From: Hyperoplus lanceolatus
Taxonomy: Eukaryota; Chordata; Actinopteri; Uranoscopiformes; Ammodytidae
Length of the DNA stretch: 64,000 bases
Direction: 5' to 3'
Assembly (NCBI GenBank): GCA_026929865.2
Contig: CM049411.1
Location: 6,446,501-6,510,500 of the forward strand
A model generated the notes under the pieces. It saw nothing but the letters and a program-made list of their open reading frames with translations, ran no database searches and was not told the DNA's origin. Both the position numbers and the translations under genes were made by a program. Positions 63,846 through 64,000 of the stretch are shown here, in pieces (the first letter of the stretch is position 1; each line of letters opens with the position of its first letter).

Positions 63846-64000
63846 TCAATAAGAATTTCCCGTCAGCGGTGCGTTGCTCTTGCTCCTGCTGTGCTTCTTG
63901 CCCGTGCGTTGATGCCTCTTGGGGAGCTCCTTGGCCTCTGATTGGTTGTGGTGGGGCCGGTAGCGTTTGCACTTGCAGGAGGTGACCACGCGGATCTTGT
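63846..64000 (-). CDS. sost: C-terminal 50 codons of a sclerostin/SOSTDC1-type secreted antagonist (5' part outside window)
   Basis: This family of secreted cystine-knot proteins (DAN family) binds BMPs and the Wnt co-receptors LRP5/6 and inhibits signalling; sclerostin restrains bone formation. The minus strand from 63998 reads KIRVVTSCKCKRYRPHHNQS, then a strongly basic tail (KELPKRHQRTGKKHSRSKS), and ends in TGA at 63846-63848. VVTSCKCKR is the closing strand of the cystine knot with its last two cysteines. The HNQSE that follows is as in sclerostin, whereas SOSTDC1 has HNES at this place; the final residue Y also fits sclerostin. VVTxCKCKRY is, however, shared with SOSTDC1, so a sostdc1 paralogue remains possible. 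The basic tail would bind heparan sulphate. There is no intron within the visible part, consistent with the terminal exon. The gene continues to the right of the window. Confidence 0.8.
   Translation of the reverse strand, partial: KIRVVTSCKCKRYRPHHNQSEAKELPKRHQRTGKKHSRSKSNAPLTGNSY

Overview
This window looks like teleost nuclear DNA. It is repeat-rich, with little coding sequence. The evidence is long uninterrupted TG, AG, TC and TAGA microsatellites, a fish-type chromodomain Ty3/Gypsy retrotransposon, several hAT and Tc1-like elements, a tRNA-derived SINE with an L2-like tail, and short inverted-repeat elements beginning TTAAAG. One host coding exon is recognisable: the last 50 codons of a DAN-family secreted BMP/Wnt antagonist on the minus strand at the right edge, most like sclerostin (sost) and alternatively sostdc1. 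Nearly all of the rest is therefore sequence 3' of that gene. A second possible host locus is a small CpG cluster with a YY1-like motif and two exon-like segments on the minus strand at 32.3-33.4 kb; I do not recognise its product.

Layout. 1-8 kb: LINE tail, hAT end, palindromic MITE fragments, a complete tRNA-derived SINE (5790-6140) and a non-autonomous hAT with a perfect 8-bp target duplication (6764-7530). 8-25 kb: mostly featureless non-coding DNA with TG repeats and two MITE copies. 25-26.2 kb: an inverted-repeat transposon. 29.9-30.5 kb: a LINE tail inside an older repeat. 32.3-33.4 kb: the candidate promoter and exons. 33.9-47 kb: MITEs, a decayed Tc1-like element (39.6-40.8 kb), a (TAGA)28 array, the longest TG array, and a hAT carrying a SINE (45.9-46.5 kb). 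48.05-53.28 kb: a full-length Ty3/Gypsy chromovirus on the minus strand, inserted in a MITE. 57.4-59.5 kb: a hAT with perfect 8-bp target duplications, carrying an L2-like fragment. 59.6-63.8 kb: a MITE, a 45-bp tandem duplication and the probable sost 3' UTR.

The retrotransposon is the most informative object. Its two 454-bp LTRs differ at four sites and it has a CAGAG target duplication, so it is young. Yet its gag frame holds three premature stops, and its pol frame has one stop plus a frame change before the chromodomain. Instead of a tRNA primer site, the bases after the 5' LTR are complementary to the predicted 5' end of the transcript, which is the self-priming arrangement known from Tf1/sushi elements. 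I found no operon-like or defence-like system; the novelty here lies in nested transposon structures.
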